Source of the DNA: UBA5216 sp043743335
GTDB taxonomy: Bacteria > Pseudomonadota > Gammaproteobacteria > Burkholderiales > SG8-41
DNA length: 64,000 bases
Assembly (NCBI GenBank): GCA_043743335.1
Contig: JAYTWR010000199.1
Span: 5,445 to 69,444, forward strand
Direction: 5' to 3'
Part shown: positions 17,571-25,996 of the stretch, in pieces
Layout of the letters: every line of letters begins with the position of its first letter
Position numbering within the stretch: the first letter of the stretch is position 1
Notes under the pieces: generated by a model
Told to the model about the DNA's origin: nothing
What the model saw: only the letters and a program-made list of their open reading frames with translations
Databases searched by the model: none
Position numbers and translations under genes: made by a program

Positions 17571-19580
17571 ATGACATCCCCTAACGATTTGGCCAACGCG
17601 ATCCGCGCGCTTGCGATGGACGCCGTACAGCAGGCCAATTCCGGCCATCCGGGCATGCCGATGGGCATGGCGGAGATCGCACAAGCCTTATGGATCAATC
17701 ACTTACGTCATAACCCAGCCAACCCGGGCTGGGCTAATCGTGATCGCTTTGTGCTCTCGAACGGCCACGGCTCAATGCTGCTGTATGCGCTGCTGCATCT
17801 GTCGGGCTACGATTTGCCGATGGCGGAGCTGAAAAAATTCCGCCAATTGCATTCCAAAACGCCGGGCCACCCGGAGCACGGCCTGACGCCGGGCGTGGAA
17901 ACCACCACCGGCCCGCTGGGCCAAGGCTTGGCCAATGCGGTGGGCATGGCGTTGGCCGAGCGCCTGCTGGCGGCGGAATTTAACCGCGACGGCCATGCGG
18001 TGATCGATCACCGCACCTATGTGTTTCTGGGTGACGGCTGCCTGATGGAAGGCGTGTCGCACGAGGTGTGCTCGCTCGCGGGCACGCTGGGGCTGAACAA
18101 GCTGATTGCGCTGTACGACGATAACGGCATTTCCATTGACTCCGAAAAAGCCAAATTAAATCAATGGTTTACTGATAACACACCGCAGCGCTTTGAGGCC
18201 TACGGCTGGCGTGTGATACGTAACGTCGATGGGCATAACGTGGCTGCGGTGGATGCCGCAATCAATGAAGCGCAGTCGGCGAGCGACAAACCCACACTGA
18301 TTTGCTGCAAAACCGTCATCGGCAAAGGCGCGCCGAAAAAAGCCAACACGGGCGGCGCGCACGGCGCGCCTTTGGGGGCGGAAGAAATTGCCGCCACGCG
18401 AGCGGCGATTGGCTGGAGCCATGCACCCTTTGAGATTCCCGCCGCCGTATATGCCGGCTGGGATGCGCGCGCGCGCGGCGCTCAAGCGGAATCTGCTTGG
18501 CATGAAACATTCGCCGCCTACGCCAAACAACATCCCGATTTGGCCGCGCAACTCAAGCGCCGCTTGTCAGGCGAGCTGCCTGCGGCGTGGAAAGATCACG
18601 CCGCCAAGGTGTTGCAGCAAGTCAATGAAAAAGCGGAAACCATCGCCACGCGCAAGGCCTCGCAAAACGCCATCGAAGCGCTGGCACCGGTATTGCCGGA
18701 ACTCGTGGGCGGCTCGGCCGATCTGGCCGGCTCTAACCTCACGTGGTGGTCGGGCTCCAAGGCGGTGGGGGCTACGGGCGGCGGCAATTACGTCTACTTC
18801 GGCGTGCGCGAATTCGGCATGTCGGCCATCGCCAACGGTATGGCGCTGTATGGCGGGTTTATCCCGTATGTGGCGACCTTTCTGACTTTTGCGGATTACG
18901 CACGCAACGCCTTGCGCATGGCCGCGCTGATGAAGCAGCGCGTGGTGTTTGTGTATACGCACGATTCCATCGGTCTGGGCGAAGACGGCCCCACGCATCA
19001 GCCGGTGGAGCATGCCGCGACGCTACGCTTGTTGCCGAATATGGATGTGTGGCGGCCGTGCGATACGGTGGAATCCGCCGTGGCCTGGCAAGCGGCCATC
19101 GAGCGCCGCGACGGGCCCACCAGCCTGTTGTTCTCGCGGCAAAACCTGCCGTTCCAGAAGCGCAGCGCGCAGCAGTTGGCCCATGTCGCGCGCGGCGGCT
19201 ATGTGTTGTCCGACGCCGCCAACCCGAAGGCGATTATTATTGCCACCGGCTCGGAAGTCGCGTTGGCGATGGCGGCGCAAAAACTGCTCGCGGCGGAAAA
19301 TATCCCCGTGCGCGTAGTGTCGATGCCCTCGACCAGCGTGTTCGACCGGCAGGACGCAACCTATCGCGCTGGTGTGTTACCCAGCGCTGACAACGGCGGC
19401 CCGGTGCGCATTGCGGTCGAAGCGGGCGTCGCCGATTTCTGGCGCAAGTACGTGGGCATCAAAGGCACCGTGGTGGGCATGAACAGCTACGGCGAATCGG
19501 CCCCCGCCACCGAGTTGTTTGCCTATTTTGGTTTTACGGCTGAGAGCATCGCCGCCACCGTCAAGAACGCATTGCAGTAA
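17571..19580 (+). CDS. tkt: Transketolase
   Basis: Thiamine-diphosphate enzyme of the pentose phosphate pathway that moves two-carbon units between sugar phosphates. Seen are AIRALAMDAVQQANSGHPGMPMGMA, the ThDP motif GDGCLMEGVSHEVCSLAGTLGLNKLIALYDDNGISID, the transketolase signature GLGEDGPTHQPVEH and the C-terminal domain. Its 669 residues match bacterial transketolases. It opens a block tkt-gap-pgk-pyk-fba, all on the plus strand. The TAA stop is the first triplet of an AT-rich border repeat. The 136 bases before it have no obvious promoter. Confidence 0.97.
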   Translation: MTSPNDLANAIRALAMDAVQQANSGHPGMPMGMAEIAQALWINHLRHNPANPGWANRDRFVLSNGHGSMLLYALLHLSGYDLPMAELKKFRQLHSKTPGHPEHGLTPGVETTTGPLGQGLANAVGMALAERLLAAEFNRDGHAVIDHRTYVFLGDGCLMEGVSHEVCSLAGTLGLNKLIALYDDNGISIDSEKAKLNQWFTDNTPQRFEAYGWRVIRNVDGHNVAAVDAAINEAQSASDKPTLICCKTVIGKGAPKKANTGGAHGAPLGAEEIAATRAAIGWSHAPFEIPAAVYAGWDARARGAQAESAWHETFAAYAKQHPDLAAQLKRRLSGELPAAWKDHAAKVLQQVNEKAETIATRKASQNAIEALAPVLPELVGGSADLAGSNLTWWSGSKAVGATGGGNYVYFGVREFGMSAIANGMALYGGFIPYVATFLTFADYARNALRMAALMKQRVVFVYTHDSIGLGEDGPTHQPVEHAATLRLLPNMDVWRPCDTVESAVAWQAAIERRDGPTSLLFSRQNLPFQKRSAQQLAHVARGGYVLSDAANPKAIIIATGSEVALAMAAQKLLAAENIPVRVVSMPSTSVFDRQDATYRAGVLPSADNGGPVRIAVEAGVADFWRKYVGIKGTVVGMNSYGESAPATELFAYFGFTAESIAATVKNALQ

Positions 19581-19595
19581 CTACTTGATTTTATT
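19578..19595 (+). repeat. AT-rich gene-border repeat, copy 4
   Basis: TAACTACTTGATTTTATT, 17 of 18 positions, followed by GAATAATTTGG. The first TAA is the tkt stop codon, and the gap start codon lies 20 bases further on. Confidence 0.8.
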
Positions 19596-19615
19596 GAATA
19601 ATTTGGAGATTTTTG

Positions 19616-20617
19616 ATGGCAATTAAAGTCGGCATCAACGGATTTGGACGCATCGGGCGCATGGTGTTTCGCGCAGCAACGCAGGATTTCCCGGATATCG
19701 AAATCGTCGGCATTAACGATTTGCTGGAGCCGGATTATCTGGCTTACACCCTGAAGCACGATTCCGTGCACGGCAAATTCAAGGGCGACGTCGCGGTTGA
19801 TGGCAATAACCTTGTGGTGAACGGCAAGAAAATCCGCCTCACGCAATTGCGCGATCCGGCCGAACTCAAATGGAACGAAATCGGCGCCGACATCGTGATC
19901 GAAGCTACCGGCCTGTTTCTCGACAAGGCTTCGGGTGAGAAGCACCTCACAGCGGGCGCGAAAAAAGTCATCATGTCGGCACCGTCGAAAGACGACACGC
20001 CGATGTTCGTGTTTGGCGTGAACGACAAAACCTACGCCGGGCAAACGATCATTTCCAACGCGTCGTGCACGACGAATTGTCTGGCACCCGTCGCCAAAGT
20101 GCTCAACGACAAATGGGGCATCAAGCGCGGTCTGATGACGACGGTACACGCCGCCACGGCCACGCAAAAAACCGTCGATGGCCCATCCAACAAAGACTGG
20201 CGCGGCGGTCGCGGCATTCTGGAAAACATTATTCCGTCGTCCACCGGCGCGGCCAAAGCGGTGGGCGTGGTGATTCCTGAATTGAACAAAAAACTCACTG
20301 GTATGGCCTTTCGCGTGCCGACTTCCGATGTGTCGGTAGTTGACCTAACTGTCGAGTTGAACAAACCCGCCACCTACGCCGAAATCTGCGCTGAAATGAA
20401 AGCGCAGTCGCAAGGCGCGCTCAAGGGCATCCTCGGCTACACCGAAGAAAAAGTCGTCTCCACCGATTTCCGTGACGAGACCTGCACCTCCGTATTCGAC
20501 GCCGAAGCCGGCATCGCGCTTGACAGTACCTTCGTCAAAGTCGTCTCGTGGTATGACAACGAGTGGGGCTATTCGAGCAAAGTGTGCGAGATGATTCGGG
20601 TCGTTGCGAAGCCATAA
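19616..20617 (+). CDS. gap: Glyceraldehyde-3-phosphate dehydrogenase, type I
   Basis: NAD-dependent glycolytic enzyme converting glyceraldehyde 3-phosphate to 1,3-bisphosphoglycerate. The NAD-binding start is IKVGINGFGRIGRMVFRA. The catalytic Cys151 is in SNASCTTNC, and WYDNEWGYS is near the end. It has 333 residues. The ATG at 19616 is chosen over the TTG one codon earlier because GGAG lies 7 bases before it. It lies between tkt and pgk, with an AT-rich border repeat in the leader. Confidence 0.97.
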   Translation: MAIKVGINGFGRIGRMVFRAATQDFPDIEIVGINDLLEPDYLAYTLKHDSVHGKFKGDVAVDGNNLVVNGKKIRLTQLRDPAELKWNEIGADIVIEATGLFLDKASGEKHLTAGAKKVIMSAPSKDDTPMFVFGVNDKTYAGQTIISNASCTTNCLAPVAKVLNDKWGIKRGLMTTVHAATATQKTVDGPSNKDWRGGRGILENIIPSSTGAAKAVGVVIPELNKKLTGMAFRVPTSDVSVVDLTVELNKPATYAEICAEMKAQSQGALKGILGYTEEKVVSTDFRDETCTSVFDAEAGIALDSTFVKVVSWYDNEWGYSSKVCEMIRVVAKP

Positions 20618-20648
20618 GACTTTAACTACATTGGATTTTAACTACATT

Positions 20649-20718
20649 GCCACAGCAGTCATAGAGAAAACCCGTCGCGACGGTATTGGGGTTTGGGCTT
20701 CTCGGTGTCCTCTGTGGC
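20649..20718. repeat. Degenerate intergenic inverted repeat (CCACAG-type termini)
   Basis: GCCACAGCAGTCATAGAG (20649-20666) and the complement of CTCGGTGTCCTCTGTGGC (20701-20718) agree at 13 of 18 positions, with further pairing inside (CGTCGCGACG). The terminal sequence matches the better preserved element at 25798-25919. It fills most of the gap-pgk gap. Just before it, TTTAACTACATTG occurs twice in tandem (about 20621-20649). Confidence 0.6.
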
Positions 20719-20727
20719 TAAAGGGTT

Positions 20728-21912
20728 TTGAAATTGGGTTTTCTACGTTTGGTTGATCTACCGCTCGCTGGCCAGCGCGTTTTCATACGCGCCGATTTGA
20801 ATGTGCCGCAAGACGATGCGGGCAACATCACCGAAGACACGCGCGTGCGCGCTTCCGTGCCGGCCATCACACATGCGCTGAAATCCGGTGCGGCGGTCAT
20901 GGTGACTTCACATCTGGGTCGCCCGACCGAAGGTGAATTAAAGCCCGAAGATTCACTCGCGCCTGTCGCCAAACGCCTGTCTGAACTGTTGGGCCAGCCG
21001 GTGCGCCTCATTACGCATTGGCTCGATGGCGTGGATGTCAAAGCTGGCGAAGTGGTGATGCTGGAAAACTGCCGCGTCAATCGCGGCGAGAAAAAGAACG
21101 ATGATGCGCTTGCCAAAAAAATGGCGGCGTTGTGCGATGTCTATGTCAACGACGCGTTCGGCACCGCGCACCGCGCCGAAGCCACCACACACGGCATCGC
21201 CAAATTCGCCAAGGTCGCCTGCGCTGGCCCGTTGATGGCCGCTGAACTGGATGCGCTGGGCAAAGCTTTGGGCAATCCGGCGCGACCGCTGGTGGCGATT
21301 GTGGCGGGATCGAAAGTTTCCACCAAGCTCACCATTTTGAAATCGCTGGCAGCGAAAGTCGATCAATTGATCGTGGGAGGCGGCATCGCCAATACCTTCA
21401 TGCTGGCCTCCGGCATGCGCATCGGCAAATCACTGGCCGAGCCTGATCTGGTGGGCGAAGCGCAAGCCGTGATCGACATCATGAAAGCGCGCGGCGCGTC
21501 CGTGCCGTTGCCGGAAGATGTGATCGTCGCCAACGAACTCGCCGCCATGGCACGCGCCAACCGCGTGGATGCCAGTGCGGTGAGCGCGGACGACATGATT
21601 CTCGATATCGGCCCCAAGGCGGCGGCGCATCTGGCGACCATTATCAGCACGGCCGGCACGGTGGTGTGGAACGGCCCGGTCGGCGTGTTTGAATACGACC
21701 AGTTTGCGGGCGGCACCAAAACCATCGCGCAGGCGATTGCAGGCTCAAAAGCGTTTTCGATTGCCGGCGGTGGCGACACGCTGGCGGCGATTGCGAAATA
21801 CCATATCGCAGACAAAATTTCCTATATTTCGACGGGTGGCGGCGCGTTCCTAGAGTTTCTGGAAGGCCGCAAGTTGCCGGCGGTCGCGATACTGGAATCC
21901 CGAGCCGCCTGA
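20728..21912 (+). CDS. pgk: Phosphoglycerate kinase
   Basis: Makes ATP from 1,3-bisphosphoglycerate. Typical segments are DLPLAGQRVFIRADLNVPQD, SHLGRPTEGELKPEDSLAPVA, ENCRVNRGEKKND, VNDAFGTAHRAEATTHG, GGGIANTFMLA, VVWNGPVGVFEYDQFAGGTK and GGGDTLAAI. At 394 residues it is a normal monomeric PGK. There is no ATG at the expected place. It starts with TTG, either 20728 or, with a better distance from AAAGGG, 20734. It follows gap and precedes pyk in the same direction. Confidence 0.95.
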   Translation: MKLGFLRLVDLPLAGQRVFIRADLNVPQDDAGNITEDTRVRASVPAITHALKSGAAVMVTSHLGRPTEGELKPEDSLAPVAKRLSELLGQPVRLITHWLDGVDVKAGEVVMLENCRVNRGEKKNDDALAKKMAALCDVYVNDAFGTAHRAEATTHGIAKFAKVACAGPLMAAELDALGKALGNPARPLVAIVAGSKVSTKLTILKSLAAKVDQLIVGGGIANTFMLASGMRIGKSLAEPDLVGEAQAVIDIMKARGASVPLPEDVIVANELAAMARANRVDASAVSADDMILDIGPKAAAHLATIISTAGTVVWNGPVGVFEYDQFAGGTKTIAQAIAGSKAFSIAGGGDTLAAIAKYHIADKISYISTGGGAFLEFLEGRKLPAVAILESRAA

Positions 21913-21992
21913 ACGCGCGGGCTGTCAACGTCATCCAGCCGCAATATGCCCCACTCAAACTACAGGCCCTTCCTCTCACCATCAGGCACCCC

Positions 21993-23423
21993 ATGACCCG
22001 CCGCACGAAAATCGTAGCAACGCTAGGGCCTGCTTCCACCGACCGCAAAACGCTGGAAGGCATGATCGCTGCCGGCATGGATGTGGTGCGCATGAATTTC
22101 TCGCACGGCACAGCAGACGAGCATCGCAAGCGCGTGGAGATGGTGCGCATGCTGGCGCGCCGCGCGGGTCGCGCCGTGGGCGTGTTGGTGGATTTGCAGG
22201 GGCCGAAAATCCGCATCGGCAAATTCAAGGACGGCAAAATCAATTTGCTGGCCGGTGCGAAATTTATCCTCGACGCTGAGTGCAAACTGGGCGATGAGAA
22301 CACCGTAGGTCTTGATTACCTCAACCTGCCAAAAGACGTGCGCACCGGCGACACGCTGCTGCTCGACGACGGGCGCATTGTGCTGGGGGTGTCGTCGGTC
22401 AAAGGCCCGCGCATCCATTGCGTGGTGGAAATGGGCGGCGTGTTGTCCAACAACAAAGGCATCAATCGCAAAGGCGGCGGCTTGAGCGCGCCCGCACTGA
22501 CCGAAAAAGACAAGCAGGACATCAAGACTGCCGCCGAACTCAAAGCGGATTATCTGGGCATTTCGTTCCCGCGCTCCGGCGCCGACATGAAATGGGCGCG
22601 CGATCTCATGCACAAGGCGGGCGGGCGCGCGCTGCTGGTGGCGAAAATTGAGCGTGCCGAGGCGATCACGGCACTCGACGAAATCATCGACGCCTCCGAC
22701 GTCATCATGGTGGCGCGCGGCGATTTGGCGGTTGAGGTGGGCGACGCTGTGGTACCCGCGCTGCAAAAACGCATGATCCGCATGGCGCGTGAGAAAAACA
22801 AACTGGTGATCACGGCAACACAGATGATGGAGTCGATGATCAGCAATCCCATTCCCACGCGCGCGGAAGTGTCCGATGTCGCCAACGCCGTGCTCGACGG
22901 CACGGATGCGGTGATGCTGTCGGGTGAAACTGCCGCTGGCAAATACCCCATCGAAACCGTGGCGGCGATGGCGCGGGTTTGCGTGGAAGCGGAAAAAGAA
23001 GATCTCATCAGCACCGACCGTTCGCGTCGCGGCACAGCGCCCAGCGCGGTGGAAGAAGCCATCGCGCGCGCCACGGTGTTTACGGCTAACAACCTTAACA
23101 TCAAAGCCATTGCCGCCCTCACACAAAGCGGCAAAACCACGCTGCTGATGTCGCGTATGCCGACCGCGGTGCCTATTTACGCGCTGTCGTCGGTAGTGGA
23201 AACACGTCGCCGCGTGGCGCTGTTCAAAGGCGTTTACCCGATTAAATTCAAAGGCGTGCGTAATCCTGAACGCGCCTTGAATCAGGCGGAAGACGAGTTG
23301 CTCAAACGCGGCGCGGTACAAAACGGCGACTATATTGTGCTCACCATTGGCGAACCGTACGGCAAGGCCGGTGGCACCAATACCCTGAAAATTGTGAAGG
23401 TCGGTGAACACCGTCATGCTTGA
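21993..23423 (+). CDS. pyk: Pyruvate kinase
   Basis: Converts phosphoenolpyruvate and ADP to pyruvate and ATP. It shows TKIVATLGPAS at the start, the metal- and substrate-binding signature in ALLVAKIERAEAITALDEIIDASDVIMVARGDLAVEVG, ATQMMESMISNPIPTRAEVSDVANAVLDGTDAVMLSGETAAG, and the C-terminal allosteric domain. Its 476 residues are normal. A long open frame on the other strand is only its shadow. It is the fourth gene of the glycolytic block. Confidence 0.97.
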   Translation: MTRRTKIVATLGPASTDRKTLEGMIAAGMDVVRMNFSHGTADEHRKRVEMVRMLARRAGRAVGVLVDLQGPKIRIGKFKDGKINLLAGAKFILDAECKLGDENTVGLDYLNLPKDVRTGDTLLLDDGRIVLGVSSVKGPRIHCVVEMGGVLSNNKGINRKGGGLSAPALTEKDKQDIKTAAELKADYLGISFPRSGADMKWARDLMHKAGGRALLVAKIERAEAITALDEIIDASDVIMVARGDLAVEVGDAVVPALQKRMIRMAREKNKLVITATQMMESMISNPIPTRAEVSDVANAVLDGTDAVMLSGETAAGKYPIETVAAMARVCVEAEKEDLISTDRSRRGTAPSAVEEAIARATVFTANNLNIKAIAALTQSGKTTLLMSRMPTAVPIYALSSVVETRRRVALFKGVYPIKFKGVRNPERALNQAEDELLKRGAVQNGDYIVLTIGEPYGKAGGTNTLKIVKVGEHRHA

Positions 23424-23512
23424 GCTATCAGGATTGAGCACTGAGGATGGCGGATTTAGCGAGGCGGCCAATCGTAGTAAACTGCACGAGAGTCGCCAGC
23501 GGTAAAAATTAA

Positions 23513-23530
23513 TAAGTATATGATTTTATT
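23513..23530 (+). repeat. AT-rich gene-border repeat, copy 5
   Basis: TAAGTATATGATTTTATT, 15 of 18 positions, followed by GAGGAAATT, which includes the ribosome site of the aldolase gene that starts at 23540. Confidence 0.6.
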
Positions 23531-23539
23531 GAGGAAATT

Positions 23540-24559
23540 ATGGCCACAAACCACTTGAACGCAATCGCCAAAGCCATGGTCGCACCGGGCAAAGGCCTAC
23601 TCGCCGCCGATGAAAGCACCGGCACCATCGGCAATCGCTTTACCAGCATTAACGTCGAAAACAATGAAGAGAATCGCCGCGCGTATCGCGACCTGCTGTT
23701 CACCACCAAGGGCGTGGGCGATCACATCAGCGGCGTGATTTTGTTCGACGAAACGCTGCGGCAAAAATCAGCCGACGGCACGTCGTTCGTCGATCTGCTC
23801 AACAAACAGGGCGTGCTGCCCGGCATCAAGGTCGATGCGGGTGCCAAGCCGCTGCAATTCTGCCCTGGGGAAACTGTCACGGAAGGCCTCGACAACCTGC
23901 CCAAGCGTTGCGCGGAATACGTCAAACTCGGCGCGAAATTCGCCAAGTGGCGCGCGGTCATCGACATCAGCGCTGACTTGCCCAGCAACACCAGCATTGT
24001 CGCCAACGCCCATGCACTGGCGCGCTACGCCGCCATTTGTCAGGAAGCGGGTCTGGTGCCCATCGTCGAACCCGAAGTGCTGATGGATGGCGATCACACC
24101 ATTGAGCGCTGCGAGCACGTGACTGAATGGACGCTCAACGCCGTGTTCGAAGCGCTGTATGTGAATCGCGTGTCGCTCGAAGGCTCAGTGCTGAAGCCGT
24201 CGATGGTGATCTCCGGCAAAAAATGTGCGCGGCAAGCCGACGTGCAGGAAGTGGCCGAGCGCACGGTGCGTATCCTCAAACGCACCGTGCCGGCTGCGGT
24301 GGCGGGCATTGCGTTCCTCTCCGGTGGGCAAAGCGACGAAGTGGCGACCGCGCATTTGGATGCCATGAACAAGCTGGGCAATAACCCGTGGCCGCTGAGC
24401 TTCTCGTACGGTCGCGCGCTGCAACAGGCGACGCTAAAAGCGTGGCGCGGACAAGCCGCCCATGTGCCTGCCGCGCAAGCCGCGTTGGCGCACCGCGCGC
24501 GCATGAACGGTCTGGCTGCGCTGGGCAAATACGCGGCGAGTATGGAAGCGCAGAAGTAA
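23540..24559 (+). CDS. Fructose-bisphosphate aldolase, class I
   Basis: Schiff-base aldolase of the eukaryotic type that splits fructose 1,6-bisphosphate. Seen are AMVAPGKGLLAADESTGTIGNRF, KWRAVIDI (K136) and the imine-forming Lys219 in SLEGSVLKPSMV. Its 339 residues fit. No class II features (zinc histidines) occur. GAGGAAA gives a good ribosome site 3-4 bases before the ATG. It occupies the place after pyk where many Burkholderiales carry a class II fba, so it is either a replacement or a lineage trait. A strong terminator follows. Confidence 0.94.
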   Translation: MATNHLNAIAKAMVAPGKGLLAADESTGTIGNRFTSINVENNEENRRAYRDLLFTTKGVGDHISGVILFDETLRQKSADGTSFVDLLNKQGVLPGIKVDAGAKPLQFCPGETVTEGLDNLPKRCAEYVKLGAKFAKWRAVIDISADLPSNTSIVANAHALARYAAICQEAGLVPIVEPEVLMDGDHTIERCEHVTEWTLNAVFEALYVNRVSLEGSVLKPSMVISGKKCARQADVQEVAERTVRILKRTVPAAVAGIAFLSGGQSDEVATAHLDAMNKLGNNPWPLSFSYGRALQQATLKAWRGQAAHVPAAQAALAHRARMNGLAALGKYAASMEAQK

Positions 24560-24578
24560 ATCGTATTCCGCTGAATTC

Positions 24579-24613
24579 GGGCGCGCAGCTTCGGCTACGC
24601 GCCCTTTTCGTTT
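24579..24613 (+). terminator. Rho-independent terminator after aldolase gene
   Basis: GGGCGCGCAGC (24579-24589), TTCG tetraloop, GCTACGCGCCC (24594-24604), then TTTTCGTTT. One mismatch in an 11-base stem. It ends the glycolytic block. The cobW-type gene starts only 8 bases after its tail. Confidence 0.88.
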
Positions 24614-24620
24614 CTACATC

Positions 24621-25709
24621 ATGAACACACGCACACCCGTTTCGATTATCACTGGCTTTCTAGGCAGCGGCAAAACCACGCTGTTAAACCGCGTGTTGCA
24701 AGACCCTGCCATGGCGGGTGCTGCGGTAATCATCAATGAATTCGGCGAGATCGGGTTAGATCATCTGCTGATCGCCACGCCCAATGAAAACACCGTGCTG
24801 CTGGCAAGCGGCTGCATTTGCTGTACGGTGCGTGGCGATCTGGTGGACACGTTGCGTACTCTCGATCGCCAGCGCATCAAAGGCCAGTTACCGCCGTTCG
24901 ACCGCGTGCTGATCGAGACCACCGGCCTTGCCGATCCGGTGCCGATTATTCAAACCGTAGTCACTGACGAACAGCTCGCACCACGTTTCGAGCTTGATGG
25001 CGTGCTGACGCTGGTGGATACCGTCAATGCCATGCAGCAACTGGATACGCAACCCGAGGCCATCAAGCAGGCCGCCGTGGCGGATCGTCTCATACTCACC
25101 AAAACCGACATCCTGCCTGCTGCCGATGCGCTGCTCGCGCGTCTTGCGCGTATCAATCCCGGCGCACGCCTGCTCACCGCACATCAAGGTGATGTTGATG
25201 CGCATGAACTGTTCGGTGCCCATCTCAATGCCAGCGCGGGCAACAGCGAATTGTCGCGCTGGCTGCCCGAAGCGGCGGTAAAACAGGCTGAGACACACTA
25301 CCAACGAGCGCCCGTTCACGGCAGCGCGCACGACGATCATATTCGCGCGTACAGCGTCTATCTCGATGAGCCGGTCAGCGCCAGCGGCATGACAGCGTGG
25401 CTCACCGCGCTCGCGTCTTTGCGCGGCGCGAACCTGCTGCGCGTGAAAGGCCTGCTCAATGTGGATGGCGATCCGGTGGCGGTGCATGCGGTGCAAACCC
25501 TGATTCACGAGCCGGTGACGCTCGCGCGCTGGCCAGATGCCGATCGTCGTTCGCGCATTGTGTTCATCACGCGCGAGATGTCGCGCGCGCAGATCGAAAG
25601 CACGCTCGACGTGTTGCGCCTGCGTACCACCAACAACGCCAAGACACCGCAGCCGCTTGATCCGCAGGCCTACGCAAGGTTCGTTGCGGCCATGCAAAAA
25701 ATCCATTAA
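24621..25709 (+). CDS. CobW/COG0523-family GTP-binding metallochaperone
   Basis: P-loop GTPase of the CobW/ZNG1 group, thought to insert or allocate metals, often Zn2+ or Co2+. It shows Walker A TGFLGSGKTTLLNRVL, NEFGEIGLD, the metal-binding CxCC motif in LLASGCICCTVRGDLVDTLR, the ETTGLADP motif and TKTD for guanine recognition. A C-terminal CobW_C domain starts near residue 230. Its 362 residues are normal. The ATG sits just after the preceding terminator, so its promoter must overlap that hairpin or transcription reads through. No cobalamin or Zur-regulated genes are nearby, so the metal is unknown. Confidence 0.9.
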   Translation: MNTRTPVSIITGFLGSGKTTLLNRVLQDPAMAGAAVIINEFGEIGLDHLLIATPNENTVLLASGCICCTVRGDLVDTLRTLDRQRIKGQLPPFDRVLIETTGLADPVPIIQTVVTDEQLAPRFELDGVLTLVDTVNAMQQLDTQPEAIKQAAVADRLILTKTDILPAADALLARLARINPGARLLTAHQGDVDAHELFGAHLNASAGNSELSRWLPEAAVKQAETHYQRAPVHGSAHDDHIRAYSVYLDEPVSASGMTAWLTALASLRGANLLRVKGLLNVDGDPVAVHAVQTLIHEPVTLARWPDADRRSRIVFITREMSRAQIESTLDVLRLRTTNNAKTPQPLDPQAYARFVAAMQKIH

Positions 25710-25723
25710 AAATCAATTAGTTA
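25706..25723 (-). repeat. AT-rich gene-border repeat, copy 6
   Basis: Minus-strand TAACTAATTGATTTTTAA, 16 of 18 positions. It overlaps the TAA stop of the CobW-type gene (25707-25709) from the other side. Confidence 0.7.
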
Positions 25724-25797
25724 TAATTAGACGCGCCTCGATTTTTGCTTGACATTAAACAGCGGATTTACTACCGTTCAACCTAGAAACGGCCTTT

Positions 25798-25919
25798 GCC
25801 ACAGAGCACACAGAGAGACATCAGCGCGTTACCGTGATTCACCTGATCACGCGGTTGGTGAGCGAACGTTTCAGGCCCAGTAGCTGTCTTTCCTCGGTGT
25901 TCGCGGTGTGCTCTGTGGC
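25798..25919. repeat. Intergenic inverted-repeat element (CCACAGAG termini)
   Basis: A perfect 14-base inverted repeat, GCCACAGAGCACAC (25798-25811) and GTGTGCTCTGTGGC (25906-25919), encloses about 94 bases. Inside is a second small palindrome (CGTGAT/ATCACG). The right arm extends as CCTCGGTGTTCGCG, resembling the 20649-20718 element. No open reading frame is inside. It looks like a small non-coding member of a dispersed repeat family. Together with border repeat copy 6 it makes up the 287-base gap before the amidohydrolase gene. Confidence 0.75.
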
Positions 25920-25996
25920 GAGTTGCGGTTTATAGGTTCAACGCAAGCCCATCGTATCCATCACGCTCATCCAGATCACCCTCAGGAGTTTTCCGC

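Noticed and set aside
22023..23471. 482-codon open frame on the minus strand
   Set aside because: It is antisense to pyruvate kinase, with a His/Arg/Ala-rich translation lacking any motif.
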